Below, piece after piece: positions 23,036-34,930 of a DNA stretch of 64,000 nt. How positions within the stretch are numbered: position 1 is the stretch's first letter; each line of letters begins with the position of its first letter. The notes below the pieces were generated by a model that worked only from the letters and a program-made list of their open reading frames with translations, ran no database searches and had not been told where the DNA came from. Position numbers and translations under genes: made by a program. The DNA is from Mesorhabditis belari (lineage: Eukaryota; Nematoda; Chromadorea; Rhabditida; Rhabditidae), in NCBI GenBank assembly GCA_958450365.1, contig CAUEEP010000902.1, forward strand, positions 1,039,057 through 1,103,056, given 5' to 3'.

Positions 23036-23951
23036 CTCCATTAAAACCACCAACAGCATAGATATAACGATCAATTAGGGCAACACCACATCGGCAACGT
23101 CTTTGCGATAAAGGGCTCACTAAAGTCATTTTTAGAAAAAAAACTAATTGAAGACTAACAAGAAGACCATTGCATTGTAGTTGGATCATAGGCGTCAACA
23201 TTATGAATTGCCTTTGGTGCCTGACCTCCGACGACTATCACAATCTACAAAGCATCATATTTCTGAATCATACACTAAACAAACCTTATTCGATTCAATT
23301 TGTTGTCGAGGTCGAACAAACCGCTCACGAATTGATGACGCAGATGGGGAAAGTCGCCCTCGACGTAGGTGTACTTTACTTGCCTCCAGAAGAATATCCT
23401 TAAAGAAATGTTAAAATAAAAAATCGTTATCAAGTTTATCTACCTTGCACTCTTGTTGATTTTTAATCACTGGCTCATTGAAAACCGTCTCCGTAAGAAA
23501 GTCTGCGGAGCAGAAGCCAAGTCTCACTTGAGACAACAACCTAAGAAATTCAGATTATACAATCGAACAAGACGTTTATATTTTCTAAAATCTTTACGCA
23601 AATCACTCACTTTGGTGTATATTGTTTGCGTTCTTCTGGTGCTGCTTGGATCCATCTGATGACCGTTCGATAAACCTCTTCTTCACCGCATTCACCACAA
23701 ACTAGACGATCATCCGAGATTAAACTGCAGAGTCGTTCAAAATCCAGTGTTAAAAGCTCATCACAATCTACCAGATGACTGAAAATGAATGTTTTTGAAA
23801 GAAAATGAAAACATACGAAAAATTCTTGTAAATATAATTGCGAGCAGACGCTGCTAGTTGAGTACAATTATAAATGCAGGCAAAGTCGAGCAAAGATATG
23901 ACATTTCCAAGCGTTATCGTATCAATCAAAAAGCTAAACGTTTGCTTTTTC
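23036..23951 (-). pseudogene. Kelch-like (BACK plus one to two kelch repeats) gene fragment
   Basis: Read from 23951 down, the pieces are in the order of a KLHL protein. The end of the BTB domain/start of BACK reads VISLLDFACIYNCTQLAASA with RNYIYKNF. The BACK core reads DELLTLDFERLCSLISDDRL, then EEEVYRTVIRWIQAAPEERK. Next come ILLEASKVHLRRG, a first kelch blade (VGGQAPKAIHNVDAYDPTTM) and the start of a second (RRCRCGVALIDRYIYAVGGF with NGA). It then breaks off: the remaining blades and all of the N-terminal BTB domain are missing. Full-length relatives are substrate adaptors of CUL3 ubiquitin ligases. One of several truncated genes around repeat R. Confidence 0.75.
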
Positions 23952-24628
23952 GGTGAACCTTTAATTCATACTTTGCACAAGCATCTTTAACCGAATTTAG
24001 TTGCAACATCGAGGCTGTTGTTAAAAGGGCGTGGCTTAAATCTAAATAAAGTTTTGCTTTGACAATTTACGAATGTCCCACTTGAATTTATTGTGAGTTG
24101 ACCTGTGTAAATAAAGTCGATTAATTGACGAAGAGCCTGAAACTAATAAAAAGTAATGAAATCCAAAGCTATCAACATGCACAGTGTAGATTGTGTACAT
24201 TTAAAACTTGTGTTAATTTACGCTTATGTACTTATAATCCTATTTACGTAGTTGTTAAGGGAACCGGCGCGCTTTCTAAAGCGTGGATGCGCTACCGTAC
24301 CCCGCACGAAATTACCACTTTCGCCATCCTGTTCATCTTTTTTCATTCTGTCGTGGAGTCGTGTGGTGTTTTATTTTATTTCGACTCGCCCACAAGTTTC
24401 CTTCCCCCATTTTTTAGCGCGTTTTGAAAGTACTTCCTTCCCCGTCCAATTTGACTAATACACGTTTGATATTTATAGTTCGTTTTAAGGCAATAGATTT
24501 AGTTTTAACAAATTCCGTTGTCTCAAGCTTCCTTAGTCTCTCGTGTTTTAACTTTCAATATTTCAATTGATAGTCTAACTTGATATTTCTGTGCGTCACC
24601 TTTTCTAAACCTCTCATTTATCTTTTAG
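23952..24628. other. Intergenic, probable upstream region of the 24629 gene
   Basis: No coding structure. A GC-richer patch at about 24250-24320 and a long pyrimidine-rich stretch lead to the acceptor TTATCTTTTAG directly before ATG 24629. The open frames at 24125-24458 have no recognisable similarity. Confidence 0.4.
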
Positions 24629-26442
24629 ATGCAAAAAGAAGCTGAAATCGAGCCGGAGGTCAAGCTGCAGGTCCAACTGCAAGATCACAAGGGTAACAGT
24701 GTTGGAAGCTTCAAAGAATGGACTTTTGGTGCTGAGGTTTGCTTTTAGTTTATTTAATCTTTAAACGGATTTATTTAGGCAAAAGTAGACAACTTGACGG
24801 AAATGATCAAGCTGGTTTTGACAGTCAAACAGAACTACCAAGAGGTTTACGACAGCGATGGCAATCAATTTCCTTTGGCAGCTTTGGCTTCAGGCACTCT
24901 TTTGAAGAACACTGAAATAGCAAAGACAAAGGATCACAAGATTTTTGTGGTAAGTTGAATCTTTTGTTTTACAGTATCTAGGCAAGGTTTTCGATTCAGT
25001 TTTACGGCTAGAAAAAAATCAAAATTTGAGAATCATGTCAAAGATCGTTTTAAAAGTACTGACTTATTAGCGAATGATTAAAATTTCATATTTAAGAAAC
25101 ATTCCATGTGTCAACGATGGGAGGAATATGTTCTGCTCATCGAAAGCCTTATGAAGCTCAGCGAGCGCGAAGAGAAAAGCAGTGAGAGCAAAGGGAGAGA
25201 CAAGATTAAGAAGATGAAGGACGTTGCTCGTGAGGCCGCTGAGCACCTGGAAGCAATGGACGCCACCGATTTCTTTATGGCTTATGGTGGTCTCAAAATC
25301 GAACGTCAGAAGAATATCAAGAGATCCGGCTTTGTGCTTCTTTACCTGGAGGAAAATTGGTTCAGAAAAGCTGTTGTCGCTTACTTCAAGAAGAGCCCGG
25401 AAATGGAGGTGGAGGCCAAAAAGCCAGCAAAGGGAGGTGTGCAGGTAAATTCGTTTTCTTCAAACTATTCTAGTGTACTTAACTTTTAGCAAAGCTTGGT
25501 CGTTGACATCAATGGCCGGAAATCTGCTTATTACGCAAAGGTCCTGGGTACATTCAATAAGAACTATGGAACATGGCCTTTTGACAAGCCTCCTGTCGAT
25601 TTGCGGGAGATTTTTGTGTATCGACTGCTCAGCTCGATTGGAGTCGGATCGAAAGAGGTGCACGTTATACCTGATGTGCCCAACTCTGGATACGTATATT
25701 TGGCGACGAAGATGAGTAGGGCTCATTTTTTAGAAGCGTAATATCTGCTAATTTAGTTGAGAATTTCTTCACGGCGGACGGGCATACGGAGGATTATTTG
25801 CGAACTGGTAAAACGAAATTTCTAAATAAAATTAATTAAATATATCTAGGTTCGACAAAGAATGATAAGTCGGTAAAAGGGTCGAAGAAGAAAGCTGAAG
25901 ATCAGCTAGATATGCTTGGCTGGTTGTTACGCTTACACGATCTGGGTGTCGAAAATAAGGCAAACTATGGTTTTATCGCACGACTTATGAGTGATAGCTC
26001 GACCTCGTTCGAATTGAGGATTGTCGACTTTCGGGTAATTCTTTTTAATTACAATTAATAACAAACAAGCGATATTTTGATTCTAGGTGCTTGCCAAGAA
26101 TGCCAATCAATCTCCTTACTTCCCGAAGGCCAAAGATAGCAAGATGAAATCTGAATGGAAGAAATTTGCCGAAGTCTGGAAGCTGACAGACAAAATTGAC
26201 GAAGCTTGGAAAAAAATGGAGGAAGACCTTGCTATCAGAAAGAGATTCGAAGAGGACAAGAATGCCTACGAGGGCAAGAATCAACAGGACCAAAACCTCT
26301 TCGACTACCGCGACGGGGTCAAAGACAATTTGCAAAAGCTCGTCAAGGAGGAACAAAGCGGCAGCGGCGGTTGGTTCCTTGAATTTCTTTAAAAATCTAT
26401 GTTGAATCATTTTTAGCTGCGAAGAAGCCGAGAACCGACTAG
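24629..26442 (+). CDS. Unidentified, apparently complete nematode gene
   Basis: Eight exons join without a stop: about 24629-24736, 24779-24949, 25097-25444, 25490-25715, 25757-25807, 25850-26034, 26087-26369 and 26417-26442 (TAG), giving roughly 465 residues. The N-terminus is acidic (KEAEIEPEVKLQVQLQDHKG). The middle is charged and helical (KGRDKIKKMKDVAREAAEHL), then comes a compact conserved-looking block (SLVVDINGRKSAYYAKVLGT, YGTWPFDKPPVDLREIFVYR, VHVIPDVPNSGYVYLATKM). The C-terminal part is predicted helical and charged, ending in a basic AAKKPRTD tail that could be a nuclear signal. ATG directly follows TTTTAG, fitting trans-splicing. I do not recognise the family. Good splice phases and no frame damage suggest a live gene. 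Its last exon is duplicated inverted at 22484-22550. Confidence 0.7.
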
Positions 26443-26730
26443 AAAGAATGAATTTGTGCCTTTTCTCCGGGTTAACGTTTTTCTGTATGATTTGTTATTC
26501 ACCACGACTTCACCTCATTCATTATTATTTAATTTATGTCAGAATAAATATCTTTGTCTTTCTGCCTTTGTAATATATTATCCCGAGGTATCCGAAGCGG
26601 GTATTGTTTCTTGAATGAGTGGGACATCCAAAATCAAGGCGATCCGGAACGAATCGTTCTCTGCTTGAGGGCACAAAGTATTGTTTCCAGCGATCACTTG
26701 GAGGGTAAAAAGCTTTCATATTCAATTAAA

Positions 26731-27266
26731 CATGAAACAGTTAGGATTTGGTGAGTGCAAGTACGCTGGATATGGTCAACTGATCAAGACAATCGATTTC
26801 GGGGCTAAAGATGCCCAACTCTTCCAAAAGGTTTGTTCGATATTAGGTCTAAGGCAAGTACTATGTGAATCGAACTTCAGATATTCTTTGCGGAGTGGTG
26901 TGCACCAATGATCAACTTGAGCTTCAAAGCCGGCGATATGGCAACACAAGTAAATATTTGAAAACGGTCAAAAAGTCCTGGATAGCTTATAAATGCCTGC
27001 TTCAGGTGTGCGAGTAAATTTGTGATTGTTTGGGAACGGCTGCTCGTTTTGAAGGGTGCCGGATTGCGACCAGTTGGCAAAGAAACTTCGATAATTTATA
27101 AGCTTCTTTGGGTTTTAAAAACGCTAAACAGCAACAAGTAAAATCCATATCTCGTTTGGGACAATAGGACTCGTGTTGAACTTTTGGAGTTTGTTGAAAA
27201 ACAAAAGAAGTCAACGGGAAATATGGTGCGTTTGATCATTTATTGCAAATTAATTACCCATCTAAT
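26731..27266 (+). pseudogene. Exon fragments of an unidentified gene
   Basis: ATG at 26731 opens KQLGFGECKYAGYGQLIKTI followed by DFGAKDAQLFQK and a GT donor. After a CAG acceptor near 26879 comes FFAEWCAPMINLSFKAGDMA. A further stretch at about 27175-27225 (RVELLEFVEKQKKSTGNM) may belong to it, but between them no in-frame exon is found. No stop-terminated end could be assigned, and the DNA runs into the TVP23-like sequence. Family not recognised. Confidence 0.35.
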
Positions 27267-27332
27267 TTTAGAGCGAACTCTTTGGTGCCGAGTTCACGCC
27301 ATCGGTTTGCGCAAACGACTTCATTTGGATCT

Positions 27333-27914
<582 letters not shown>

Positions 27915-28237
27915 CTACAGTTTGTAACTCATAACCTGTTCCACTCATTTTTGTATATTCACTTCTGTAGATCCTTTCGCCATAATGTTTCTGATCAATT
28001 TCTACTGGTTTCTGTGGTTGTTTCTGTGATAAACCGTATTTTTCTTGGCTTTATTTTATCCGAATTTTTATCGACGTAAACAAGCATTTGCTGAAATAAA
28101 TATTGAAAGAGGTGCCTGGAGAAAGTGCACTATTGTTTAATCCATAACAAATTACTTTATACAAAACAAACAAACTTTTATAGGACCGAACCGCGCCTTA
28201 ATGTTAATTAATACTTGCCTAGTACTTTGGAAGCTCG

Positions 28238-30550
28238 ATGTTAGTTGAAAAGCCGATACAAGAGTCCACAAATAGCAGCCTCACCCCGTCTGGTTCACAA
28301 AATAATCTCGGTTTTACGCGTGCATCCTCTTCAGGTAACTTGACGACAAACTTGCTGCTGATACTTGCACTGAAATGATTGATGATTTTTGTTTTTAGAT
28401 TCATCTCTTAACTCGCCTTCTAAAGAAATCGTCGGTATCAACTCGCTGATTGATCCTTCGACAAGGTTTAGAGTGTTACAAGTGTGCCAATTGAAAACCT
28501 ATGTAGGTATGCGTTTTGCCAGCTGACCGCAACTGTATTGAAACTCGATTTTTTGGATCAAGATGATTCGACTTCAATGTAAAAGAAATTTCAGCAGCAA
28601 CTTCATAATATATTTAGTTTGTTTTGCAAACATGTGTTACAAGCTGTTTTGGAATATCTGGCAATTCCTGTGAAGTCGCGAAAAATTTTCATAGCTTATT
28701 TGGAGGTTTTTTCTTTAAAAATCTGGGTTTGATTTTTAATTTAGGAAAATGTCGACCTTCCAGATGTGGCCACGCTGATAATGACGATTAAAGAGGATGT
28801 GGTAGTCGTTGAAAGAGGAACAACTTTGTTTTTGTCATACCTTCTTTATCAATTTGTTGCCACAAGTTTTAAAATTACTGAAACCTCTGTTTATTTTCAC
28901 TTTAGGTCATTACGACAGCCGTACCCGCGTTTTGTTGCGACACCTATCCACCTTATTGGCCGTTGTATGGGAAGAATTTGAAGAAGTGAGAGTGGTTTAT
29001 TTGAGCTTTATTGTTTTTGGTTTCGCTCATGCTTGATGAATTTGTGGAAAGTGAGTAAGTATTTATAATTTACTCAGAACTTTAAGTATTTATATTAGGT
29101 TGATTCGTTCCTTTTCGTCTGCCGTTTCAAGCCAACAAATGCACCAATTAAACTACGGTTGATTTCATTAGAAAAACCAATTATTTTTCTGCAAAATAAC
29201 ATTAAAACGGGTTTAAAAATATTTTATGCCTGGATTTTCTTGAGAGTATGAAGTCGGGTAGTCAAAAAGGGCTAACTCGATGATGCGGTTAAGACACCTT
29301 AGCTAAAGAAACCCTATCTTCGTGTCAATAGATAAAAGATAGAGAAAAAAAAAGTTTGATATTTCGCCAAAATTTCAGAGAAATTCATTCAGCCAATTTT
29401 TCCGTAGAGTTTTTTATAGATTTTTACGAAAAAGGCGTTTTTCACTCTCGAATTTGCTTGAAAGTGAACCGAAATTGATTTAAAAAGATGGAAATTGAAC
29501 AAAAAAACACTTTTTTTATAGAGCAAACTATAGATTAATTGGTGAATTTGTTACTTTTTAACAGAAGTACGAAAAAAATGAAAAAGATTTTGGCATCAAC
29601 CTAATAGTTTATCCAGAATTATCTAATCTATATTTACAATTTATAGCAATGATGAGTTGGTCAAAGATGGGTAAGTTATTGTAGTGTGGTCCCCAATAAA
29701 TATCCTTAAATTCATATTAGTATATAGTTGTGGGTTCAGTGAACTTATTTATATTGTCTAATATACAAATCTTTTATTTTAGACAGTCGATTAAGGCACG
29801 AGAAAAGATAGCAAAAAGCAAGAAACTCAAAAGGTATCTAATGATTGGAGCTGCTGGCGGAGTCGGTGGAGTGCTGATAGGTGTGTTGAAATTGATATTT
29901 GAATGCTAGAATTGATTTATTTGATGTTAGGAAGTCTTTAACATGTTTTAGGTCTAACTGGTGGTCTAGCTGCTCCTCTTGTTGCCATCGGCGCGGGAGC
30001 AGTTCTTGGTATTTATATTAAAACTAGCATGTGAACATAGAGCTGTTCAGGAGGAGCAGCAACAGCCGCAATTGGAACGACCGTTGGGGCGGCAATTTCG
30101 GGAACGACTTTTGGAGTCGCAGGCGCTGGTCTAGCAGGATATAAAGTGACAAAATTGATTTAACTAAAACCATTTAAATTAGATGAAGAAACGAGTTGGA
30201 GCTATTGAAGAGTTTTCCATTGAACCACTTACAAACGGTCACGCGGTGAACTGTGTCTTGGCAGTAAGCGGATGGATCAACGAGTCTTCGGTATTTTTAA
30301 ATTTGAGAAAGCGCAAAGAAAATTCAGACCAATGACCAAGCGTTCATTTATTCATGGCGCCACTTGGACCAAAGCAAAGAACAATACACGCTTCGTTATG
30401 AATCAAAGTATCTCGAAGAGCTAGGAAAGGTTTTTTTAATTAAAAGCTTTAGTCAAATAATTAAGGCTATGGAATATCTTGCTACTGCTGCTGCAACCGC
30501 CGGAATTCAACAAGCATTGATGCAGACAGCTTTAGCGGGTAAGCTAAATA
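28238..30550 (+). CDS. TMCO4: TMCO4-like (DUF726) membrane protein, 5' two-thirds, runs into repeat R2
   Basis: Starts at ATG 28238 with a Ser/Asn-rich N-terminus. Family features follow: helical exons (LQAVLEYLAIPVKSRKIFIA; RTRVLLRHLSTLLAVVWEEF), then KRYLMIGAAGGVGGVLIG and LTGGLAAPLVAIGAGAVLG, TTFGVAGAGLAGYKMKKRVG and CVLAVSGWINESS, the glycine-rich membrane block and SGW motif of TMCO4/DUF726. The next exon (about 30345-30545) continues the same domain inside repeat R2. Full-length relatives then have a serine-hydrolase-type G.SLG.R motif. Here it is absent and TERT-like sequence follows, so the gene is truncated or chimeric. A 510-bp MITE sits in an intron at 29095-29604. Exons around 28500-28600 are unsure. 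Confidence 0.7.
29095..29604. mobile_element. 520-bp MITE, copy 2, in a TMCO4-like intron
   Basis: Same family as 7326-7846, in the opposite orientation. The left end TTAGGTTGATTCG is mutated relative to the others; the right end is GCATCAACCTAA. No coding content. Confidence 0.85.
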
Positions 30551-30554
30551 TAAC

Positions 30555-30745
30555 CAGTTGCGCCGGGCGTCCGCTACGCGGCCGCACAGGGAAATGGTCT
30601 TAACTAATTTCGTGATTTTTCTCTGACAGAAGAACATTTCACAATTGCATAATTCATAGTAAAGACAGGTTTTTTTATTGAATAACAAAAAAGCAAAATA
30701 TCCCGCGGTCTGGATCCGAACCCAGGACCCTCGGGTCGGGAGATG
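30555..30745 (-). mobile_element. Insertion with a tRNA-type B box in R2
   Basis: Where R1 has about 55 bases, R2 has about 190. Read on the minus strand it starts GACCCGAGGGTCCTGGGTTC and contains GGTTCGGATCC, close to the pol III B box. At its other end is a GC-rich stretch (CCGGGCGTCCGCTACGCGGC on the plus strand). It could be a tRNA-derived SINE of a different family. No A box or target duplication was identified. Confidence 0.4.
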
Positions 30746-30831
30746 TTTCTCTAGAGGTTTTTGTAACAATGCAAGTGCTATTCTTTAAAAATAAACGACA
30801 TTTTTGTCTATCTAATTTATTTAGGAAAATC

Positions 30832-31905
30832 TTCTTGGTAAGGACAACTTGACAAAGATCTTCGAAGCCGTGAGCGGTATTTCGATGTGGCCTTTAAATT
30901 ATCCATTATCCAAGCAGTTGCCACAGTTGAAGGTTATTCCACGCTAAGATTTATTTACCATGTTTTTAGATGGTAGCGATTCCGTGGCTTGATGCGTTTC
31001 GATCAAGAATTGGCACAAAAAGGCCCTTTATTCTACAAACGGATATTTCGAGATGTTACGACAACATCAATCTAAAGAACTTGTTCGAACTCATTGAGAA
31101 GGCTGTGAAGGGGTTGGGTTTGATTATTCATCTTGAGAATCTGTTTTTAGAGCATTTTGACGGAACAAGACGCAGAGAATTTTGATGTTGGAATGCCAGC
31201 ACAAATGCCGATTTTATTGTGCAGCTGCTTTCAGCCTGAAAGAGGTTTATATTTCGCATATCTTATTCTGGAAATTCTCTTACTTTATTCAGCTTGATTT
31301 TGGCAGGCTGCCTTGGAGTCAACTCGACCATTCATTCAATTTTAGGCGCAAGAGCGACTCTTTAACAAAATTAAAATGGGGGATCAGCCAACGTTTTCCA
31401 AGAGGAGCATTCAATCAATAGTTTTTAAGAAATTTTTTTTTCGACTATTCAAGTTTAGGATTATGCGGCTACCTTATTTCGGCAATCAAAGATATGTTTG
31501 ACATTCCAGTGAGCTTTTTCTTTGTTAGAAAAAATAAATTAGTTTAGATTTATTACGGAGGAAGATACTTCAAACAACTAATGGGCATTCCTCAAGGTTC
31601 TTCCATGTCAACGACTCTCTGCTATATTTATGTGACAGAAATGCGCGAGAGGGTATTTTTGAATTCAGCGAGCGCACCACCGAGCGCTTACTCGGAGATT
31701 ACTCGACATGTTTTGCCGCATTCATTATATAGGTTTGTGTTACATTAAACTTTCGATTTGTGATTCCTTAATCTTTTGGAAATTCAAAGAATGGGTATAA
31801 TTTTCCTATCTAGGCGTTTTTGTCTACGCACCGCGAAAAGGCACAATCGACTCTCGTCTCAACTCCGAAAACTCGCCATCAAGCGGATGACAAGAAGAAA
31901 GTAGA
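30832..31905 (+). pseudogene. Telomerase reverse transcriptase-like fragment in R2
   Basis: Practically identical to that in R1: motif A exon at 30970-31185 (LQTDISRCYDNI) and motif B' exon at 31548-31732 (LMGIPQGSSMSTTLC). It again stops before a motif C aspartate pair. Near-identity of introns as well as exons means the two copies arose by recent DNA duplication, not by independent retroposition. The minus-strand fragment of the R end is repeated at 32034-32393. Confidence 0.72.
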
Positions 31906-32033
31906 ATATCATATTTTCAAAATTTAAAATATACCATTGAACTGTTAATTCTTATGCGTTTGTGCATTCAAATAGTTATCAAATTTTTCAAAATATTATT
32001 ACTATGTATAATCTGTATAGTTTGTGTATACGT

Positions 32034-32393
32034 CTAATAAATATATTTATCAAAACAAGACTTCATATTTGAACTGAGACTTGGGATAAGCAATATGTTG
32101 TTGATTCTCCAAGTAAGCACATTTCTCAATTTCTTTGCAGGCAATCTAAATTTTGTCTTGAAGGGTTGATCTTGAATTTTATACTTACGTGTGAAATCCC
32201 AGTGATCTCGATGACTTTGTTTTGAAAACTTGCAAATGGGATCTCTTTTGGAGGGGCCTTGAGGAAATGATTTTGAAGATGTTGGAGACACGAGAAAGCT
32301 TACCTCCAAAATTTGACACAAAAACTTTATGTACTCGCTGATGAGGTGGATTATCTCAAGTTTATCCGGGTGGCCAGACACAAATGGAACCAT
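32034..32393 (-). CDS. Second copy of the unidentified minus-strand fragment
   Basis: Same sequence and frame as 21214-21573 in R1: ATG near 32383 followed by an exon ending at a GTAAGC donor. Both copies are limited by the end of R, so the rest of the gene is missing. Confidence 0.3.
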   Translation of the reverse strand: MVPFVSGHPDKLEIIHLISEYIKFLCQILEVSFLVSPTSSKSFPQGPSKRDPICKFSKQSHRDHWDFTRKYKIQDQPFKTKFRLPAKKLRNVLTWRINNILLIPSLSSNMKSCFDKYIY

Positions 32394-32735
32394 TCTGGAA
32401 TGTGGAATTAATCAGTTTAGATTTTGAACTTAAAATTTGAGTAACGTGTATTTGGTTTTGATTGGGAAATTTGGATACTATCCGAGACATAACCGGCATT
32501 TAGTAAACGGCTCAAAAATGGTATTCAAATTTTTCAAACTGCAAAATACCCAAGTGCTTGTTGTAGAGTGAAATCTTCACAACGATTCAAAAACTGGTTT
32601 TCAAGAAATGCGAAATTTACAAATTTTCACAAAACTTGCATTTTAAGCGAAACTACTAAGGGTATCTTTATCTACTAAGTGTATCTTTAAAAGTTTACAT
32701 TTAGCATTGTAATTAATAATATAATGAATATTCAG

Positions 32736-33055
32736 GCCGAAAGAAGACAGCCCTTATCTCGACATTTCTCTATATTCCCGGTGGGATCATCTCCTTCATC
32801 GCAAAGTTCATCCCGCCGGGTTTTGAGCTGCTTTACGTTGGGAGATTCATTTGGTGAGTGAATATTTTCAACATATAAAATAGCTTATAAATTGTGCTTT
32901 TAAAATATAAATGTTTTAGGTCATTCGCCAATGGATTGAACAATTATTTCACGTGCCAATGCTCATGAACATCTCCTGCATCGAGGCCATTCGGCCGCGA
33001 ATTTTCGGCGATGCGCACTCGACGATCCACACCGTTGCCACAACGCTGTTCAATG
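32736..33055 (+). pseudogene. Sugar-transporter-like MFS fragment
   Basis: Exon 32736-32853 encodes GRKKTALISTFLYIPGGIIS and FELLYVGRFIW, the GRK loop, TM3 and the following GR of GLUT-type major facilitator proteins. The next exon starts SFANGLNNYF, then needs a one-base shift to continue HVPMLMNISCIEAIRPRIFG to LFN, corresponding to TM4 and the next loop. It ends at the junction with inverted repeat R3. The rest (about ten of twelve membrane segments) is absent. Truncation and frameshift make it a pseudogene fragment. Confidence 0.65.
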
Positions 33056-34028
33056 TAAATAAATCTTAGCGTGGAATAACCTTCAACTGTGGCAACTGCT
33101 TGGATAATGGATAATTTAAAGGCCACATCGAAATACCGCTCACGGCTTCGAAGATCTTTGTCAAGTTGTCCTTACCAAGAAAATTTTCCTAAATAAATTA
33201 GATAGACAAAAATGTCGTTTATTTTTAAAGAATAGCATTGTTACAAAAACCTCTAGAGAAACAAACTTGGACAATTCTTTTGTGCCAAACAGTCAAATGA
33301 TTATTCTTTTAAATTTAGCTTACCCGCTAAAGCTGTCTGCATCAATGCTTGTTGAATTCCGGCGGTTGCAGCAGCAGTAGCAAGATATTCCATAGCCTTA
33401 ATTATTTGACTAAAGCTTTTAATTAAAAAAACCTTTCCGAGCTCTTCGAGATACTTTGATTCATAACGAAGCGTGTATTGTTCTTTGCTTTGGTCCAAGT
33501 AGCGCCATGAATAAATGAACGCTTGGTCATTGGTCTGAATTTTCTTTGCGCTTGATTTTAAGCTCTTTTTCAAGTTTTATTTTCAAATTGATTCCCATTT
33601 TCGGTGATTTTCCTTTAAACCCATCCATCCAGGTCTTGTTACACCGGCCACAGCTCCCAATAAAATCAAGTCTTCTGTCTCTCTACCGTAAACAGGAATG
33701 AGTATTCAGTTAACAAAGCTGAAAAGTTTCATAAAGCAAAATATGCTTGAATATTTTCTTTACCATAACCACGAAACACTGTTTGTGCAGGGTAATCCTT
33801 CTCTTCTTTCCATTCATATTTCTTAAGCCGTTCATGCTCTGCTTCTCCTTCAAACGCTCAAAAAATGGTTCCAGTTCCACTGGGTTTTTAGGCGTTAAGT
33901 AGAATCACGTTTTTTTTATCAAACTCCATCGTTTTCTAAAAAATGCTTGCGATGGGAAACTACCTGAATCTACGTTTAAGATTTTTTCCAATTTACTTGG
34001 TGATGATTTCACTTGATAGACTCAACAT
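33055..34028 (-). repeat. Composite repeat R, partial inverted copy R3
   Basis: Reverse complement of R1 19164 to about 20137. It contains the TMCO4-like exon (minus strand, about 33343-33560) and the part between it and the TERT motif A exon, but stops before motif A. It starts at GTAAATAAATCTTAGCGTGG, exactly at the splice donor of the sugar-transporter fragment. R2 and R3 are thus arranged head to head around about 480 bp. Confidence 0.88.
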
Positions 34029-34930
34029 TTAAGTAGAACGGACAGAAAAGGAAAAGTTATGGTAGTTTTTTTTAATTGATCACTTTTTAGAAAGCACATT
34101 ACTCACGAGGAACCCAGTCTAGTGATGAGAGAATTTCCCTTGAAATATAGGTAAAGAGAAGGGATGACCTCTCGCATTTCCCCTTACATGTTTCACCCTA
34201 TTCTCCCAGATTTTCACTGTTGTGTGAAATGTGTGAAAAGAAATCACTTTCAGTGTAGAATCCCCTTCACAAATCCTCTCTCAAAACTTTCTCGCCCATT
34301 TTACGACTTTTTTTGTGTGCATCTTTTCTTCCATTTCCCCACTTTTGAGGTGATTGGCCTCAATTCATTTTGAATCTCAATATCAATTTTACGTGCGAAT
34401 TGCTAGTTTTTAACACTTCTGAATTTCCTAGTCGAATGGTTTCGATTGACTTTTTTTCTACAAAGACCATTTTCCAGTTATCAGTTAAATTTCTTGCCCA
34501 ATAGTTATTGGATTACGGTAGAAAATATGACTAGAAATGCGAGAATTTGTGATTTCTATTTGGCATTAACACGGGAATGGTCCGGAGCGACAGGACCCGT
34601 TTGGGATGAGTGATACAGTCGACTCTCTATATAATGGACTGCTCGGGACCGAAAATTTATTCCATTATGTAGAGACTCGACTGTACCTCATTCGATAGAT
34701 CTTTTGATAAATATTGATAACCAAAAAAAATTAGCTACTGTATTTACTCTAATAAAAGCCCCTCCCCCTTGTACAGCCGCGTAGTCGAGAAATTTTTTTA
34801 CAAAATCATTTTTTGTAAAATTTAAGTATTTAAGTATTTAAGCAGAAATTTGTCTTTTTCGCTAAATTATCAAAAAAATAAAAACGGTTTGAGGGTTCAA
34901 ACCGTTGAACTACTTACCTACAAAAGTTGA
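34029..34930. other. No gene; a short fold-back element at 34614-34690
   Basis: AT-rich spacer. At 34614-34690 arms of about 25 bases, beginning TACAGTCGACTCTCTATATA, are inverted around a 20-base centre (GCTCGGGACCG). Such CAGTCGACTCTCTATAATG-like ends are usual for pogo-type DNA transposons, so this may be a tiny derivative. A related motif (CTATAGAGTGG) is at about 38058-38075. Nothing else was seen. Confidence 0.45.

Larger units (their letters stand above)
30309..32570 (+). repeat. Composite repeat R, copy R2
   Basis: Matches 19639-21750 of R1 with very few differences (for example one base in a T run near 31440). It carries an extra insertion of about 150 bp at 30555-30745. Here the left edge coincides with an intron of the TMCO4-like gene whose splicing still makes sense, so R2 may preserve the original junction from which R1 and R3 were copied. 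Confidence 0.9.
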
